Shown here: one piece after another, positions 62,659 through 64,000 of the stretch
Position numbering within the stretch: the first letter of the stretch is position 1
Layout of the letters: every line of letters begins with the position of its first letter
From: Variovorax sp037204085
Lineage (GTDB): Bacteria; Pseudomonadota; Gammaproteobacteria; Burkholderiales; Burkholderiaceae_C
NCBI RefSeq assembly: GCF_037204085.1
Contig: NZ_JBBCBW010000026.1
Location: 10,813 to 74,812, forward strand
Length of the DNA: 64,000 bases
Direction: 5' to 3'
Position numbers and translations under genes: made by a program
The notes under the pieces: model-generated
The model's input: the letters and a program-made list of their open reading frames with translations, nothing else
Told to the model about the DNA's origin: nothing
Database searches by the model: none

Positions 62659-63906
62659 ATGAAATCGAGACGCGACCCCATCGCCCTCGCGGTGCTGCTG
62701 GCCCTTGCGGGCATGGCACAGGCCCAGCAGCAGACCTACAAGATCGCATACATCGACCCGCTCTCAGGCCCGTTCGCGAACGTGGGCGAGCTCATGCTCA
62801 CGCACACGCAATACGCCATCGAAGAAATCAACGCCAAGGGCGGCGTGCTCGGCGGCACCAAGCTGCAGCTGCTGCAATTCGACAGCAAGCTTTCGGCGCA
62901 AGAGAGCCAGAGCGCATTGCAGGCGGCCATCGACCAGGGTGCCAAGGCCATCGTCACGGGCGGGTCGGGCTCGTCGGTGGTGGCGGCGCTCGTCCAGTCG
63001 GTCACACGCTGGAACCAGCGCAATCCGGGCAAGGAGCTGATCGTGCTGAACCATTCGTCGATCGACCCCGAGATGACGGGCAAGACCTGCAGCTTCTGGC
63101 ACTTTCAGACGGAGGCGAACACGGCGATGAAGATGAAGGCGCTGGCCAACTACATCAAGAAGACGCCGGACGTGAAGAAGGTGTACCTGCTGAACCAGGA
63201 ATATGCGCACGGCAAGCAATGGGCAAGCTACGGGCGCCAGCTGGTAGGCCTTGCGCGGCCCGATGTGCAGTTCGTCGGCGAAACGCTGCATCCGATCGGC
63301 CGGGTGAAAGACTTTTCGCCTTATGTCGCGAACATCAAGCAGAGCGGTGCCGACTCGGTGATTACCGGCAACTGGGGGCAAGATATGACGTTGCTGCTCA
63401 AGGCCGCGGGAGACGCGGGCTACGACCTGCGCTATTTCAACCACAGCGCGGGTTCGGTGCCGGGAACGGTGCTGGCGGTGTCGCAGGCCAAGCTGGGGCA
63501 GCTGACCTGGGTGGCCGAATGGCATCCGGGCCAGGCGGATACGCCACGCGCCGATGCGCTCGCAAAGGCCTACAAGGCGAAAACGGGCAAGGACTTTCTC
63601 GCGCCGCGCATCGACTTCACGCCCCGTCTCTTGGCTGCGGCTATCAACAAGGCCGGCAGCACGGACACTGTGAAGGTGGCGCGTGCGCTCGAGGACCTGA
63701 GCTTCGACTCGGTGGTGGGGCCTGTGCGCATGCGCGGCGAGGACCATCAGTTGCTGCTGCCTCAGGTGGTCAACACCATTGCGCCGGTGGATGGCAAGAG
63801 CGTGAAGGTGGGTTGGGAAGGGACCAACTACGGGTTCCGGACGGACGCTGTGTATACGGGGAACGAACTGGCTCAGGGGACTGACTGCAAGATGGTTCGG
63901 CCCTGA
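62659..63906 (+). CDS. LivK-like ABC substrate-binding protein
   Basis: A 415-residue periplasmic receptor of the branched-chain amino acid class (Peripla_BP_6). Signal peptide 1-23 (GMAQAQ), then YKIAYIDPLSGPFANVGELM and YAIEEINAKGGVLGG. Such receptors bind amino acids, but also aromatic and other acids. No permease or ATPase gene is inside the window; they may follow beyond base 64000. Its location beside a ligase, carboxylase and TetR regulator suggests it captures the acid that the ligase activates. Start ATG 62659 follows GGAGAC. Confidence 0.9.
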   Translation: MKSRRDPIALAVLLALAGMAQAQQQTYKIAYIDPLSGPFANVGELMLTHTQYAIEEINAKGGVLGGTKLQLLQFDSKLSAQESQSALQAAIDQGAKAIVTGGSGSSVVAALVQSVTRWNQRNPGKELIVLNHSSIDPEMTGKTCSFWHFQTEANTAMKMKALANYIKKTPDVKKVYLLNQEYAHGKQWASYGRQLVGLARPDVQFVGETLHPIGRVKDFSPYVANIKQSGADSVITGNWGQDMTLLLKAAGDAGYDLRYFNHSAGSVPGTVLAVSQAKLGQLTWVAEWHPGQADTPRADALAKAYKAKTGKDFLAPRIDFTPRLLAAAINKAGSTDTVKVARALEDLSFDSVVGPVRMRGEDHQLLLPQVVNTIAPVDGKSVKVGWEGTNYGFRTDAVYTGNELAQGTDCKMVRP

Positions 63907-63937
63907 CGGTTCGGGTCGAGATTTTCAGGGCGTGTGC

Positions 63938-64000
63938 AAAGGCCACCGGGTACTCCCCTCCGCGAATGTCCCCCGGGGCTGCGCCCCTCCTCCTTTATTT
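63938..64000. repeat. Probable intergenic repeat element, cut by window end
   Basis: The non-coding tail contains a C-rich stretch with a GGGGC-TGC-GCCCC hairpin (63975-63987) ending CTCCTCCTTTATTT. I recall very similar C-rich palindromic tails between genes in Variovorax genomes, so I regard it as an interspersed repeat. Only one copy is in this window, so the repeat nature cannot be shown here. Confidence 0.35.

Overview
This is a GC-rich chromosomal stretch from a betaproteobacterium, most likely Burkholderiales/Comamonadaceae and probably Variovorax or a close relative. The grounds are the rRNA and tRNA-Ile/Ala layout, a Bug-type tripartite-transporter receptor, DUF3567, DUF3108 and DUF2783 proteins, and the lnt/corC order. 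Genus level is inferred from recognition, not from a search. The window holds 45 protein genes (one cut by the left edge) and two complete rRNA operons.

Layout. 1-2.0 kb: divergent LysR regulator (partial) and MFS transporter. 2.05-8.9 kb: a seven-gene operon behind a textbook sigma-54 promoter, with a flavodoxin-like reductase, a cytosine-deaminase-like amidohydrolase, a creatininase-family hydrolase, an NMT1-type ABC importer and an FAD oxidase; it looks like a nitrogen-scavenging pathway for a cyclic N-compound of unknown identity. 8.9-12.3 kb: lnt-corC and a GNAT acetyltransferase. 12.4-15.9 kb: aromatic amino acid block, with an Lrp/AsnC regulator divergent from hpd, a PheC-like lipoprotein and phhA. 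16.1-18.7 kb: acyl-CoA ligase and MBL-fold hydrolase.

18.77-30.22 kb: two apparently identical 5,666-bp rRNA transcription units (16S-tRNA-Ile-tRNA-Ala-23S-5S, all on the minus strand) in direct tandem, 114 bp apart. Each has its own double promoter, boxA-like sites, RNase III stems and terminator hairpin. 30.4-34.2 kb: uup (ABC-F) behind a perfect 22-bp hairpin, then a phospholipase-D-type protein.

34.2-39.1 kb: a minus-strand cluster (TraB/GumN-like, DUF2946, TonB-dependent receptor, and a YcnI-PCuAC fusion) that reads as a copper-uptake set. 39.2-47.5 kb: glyoxalase-fold and YwqK-like proteins; an aromatic-type set (Bug receptor, DUF2783, FAD hydroxylase, divergent LuxR regulator, FAH-family hydrolase); DUF3108 and DUF3567 proteins. 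47.6-56.8 kb: AbrB-type membrane protein, ChaN lipoprotein, omega-aminotransferase, YadA-like adhesin with a divergent LuxR regulator, purU, a small exported protein and a GDSL hydrolase. 56.8-63.9 kb: a single-chain biotin-dependent acyl-CoA carboxylase with an acyl-CoA ligase, divergent from a TetR regulator and a LivK-like binding protein; together they suggest uptake, CoA activation and carboxylation of an unknown acid.

No CRISPR array, transposase, integrase or phage gene was seen. The least ordinary parts are the tandem rRNA operons, the sigma-54 operon and the single-chain carboxylase locus.
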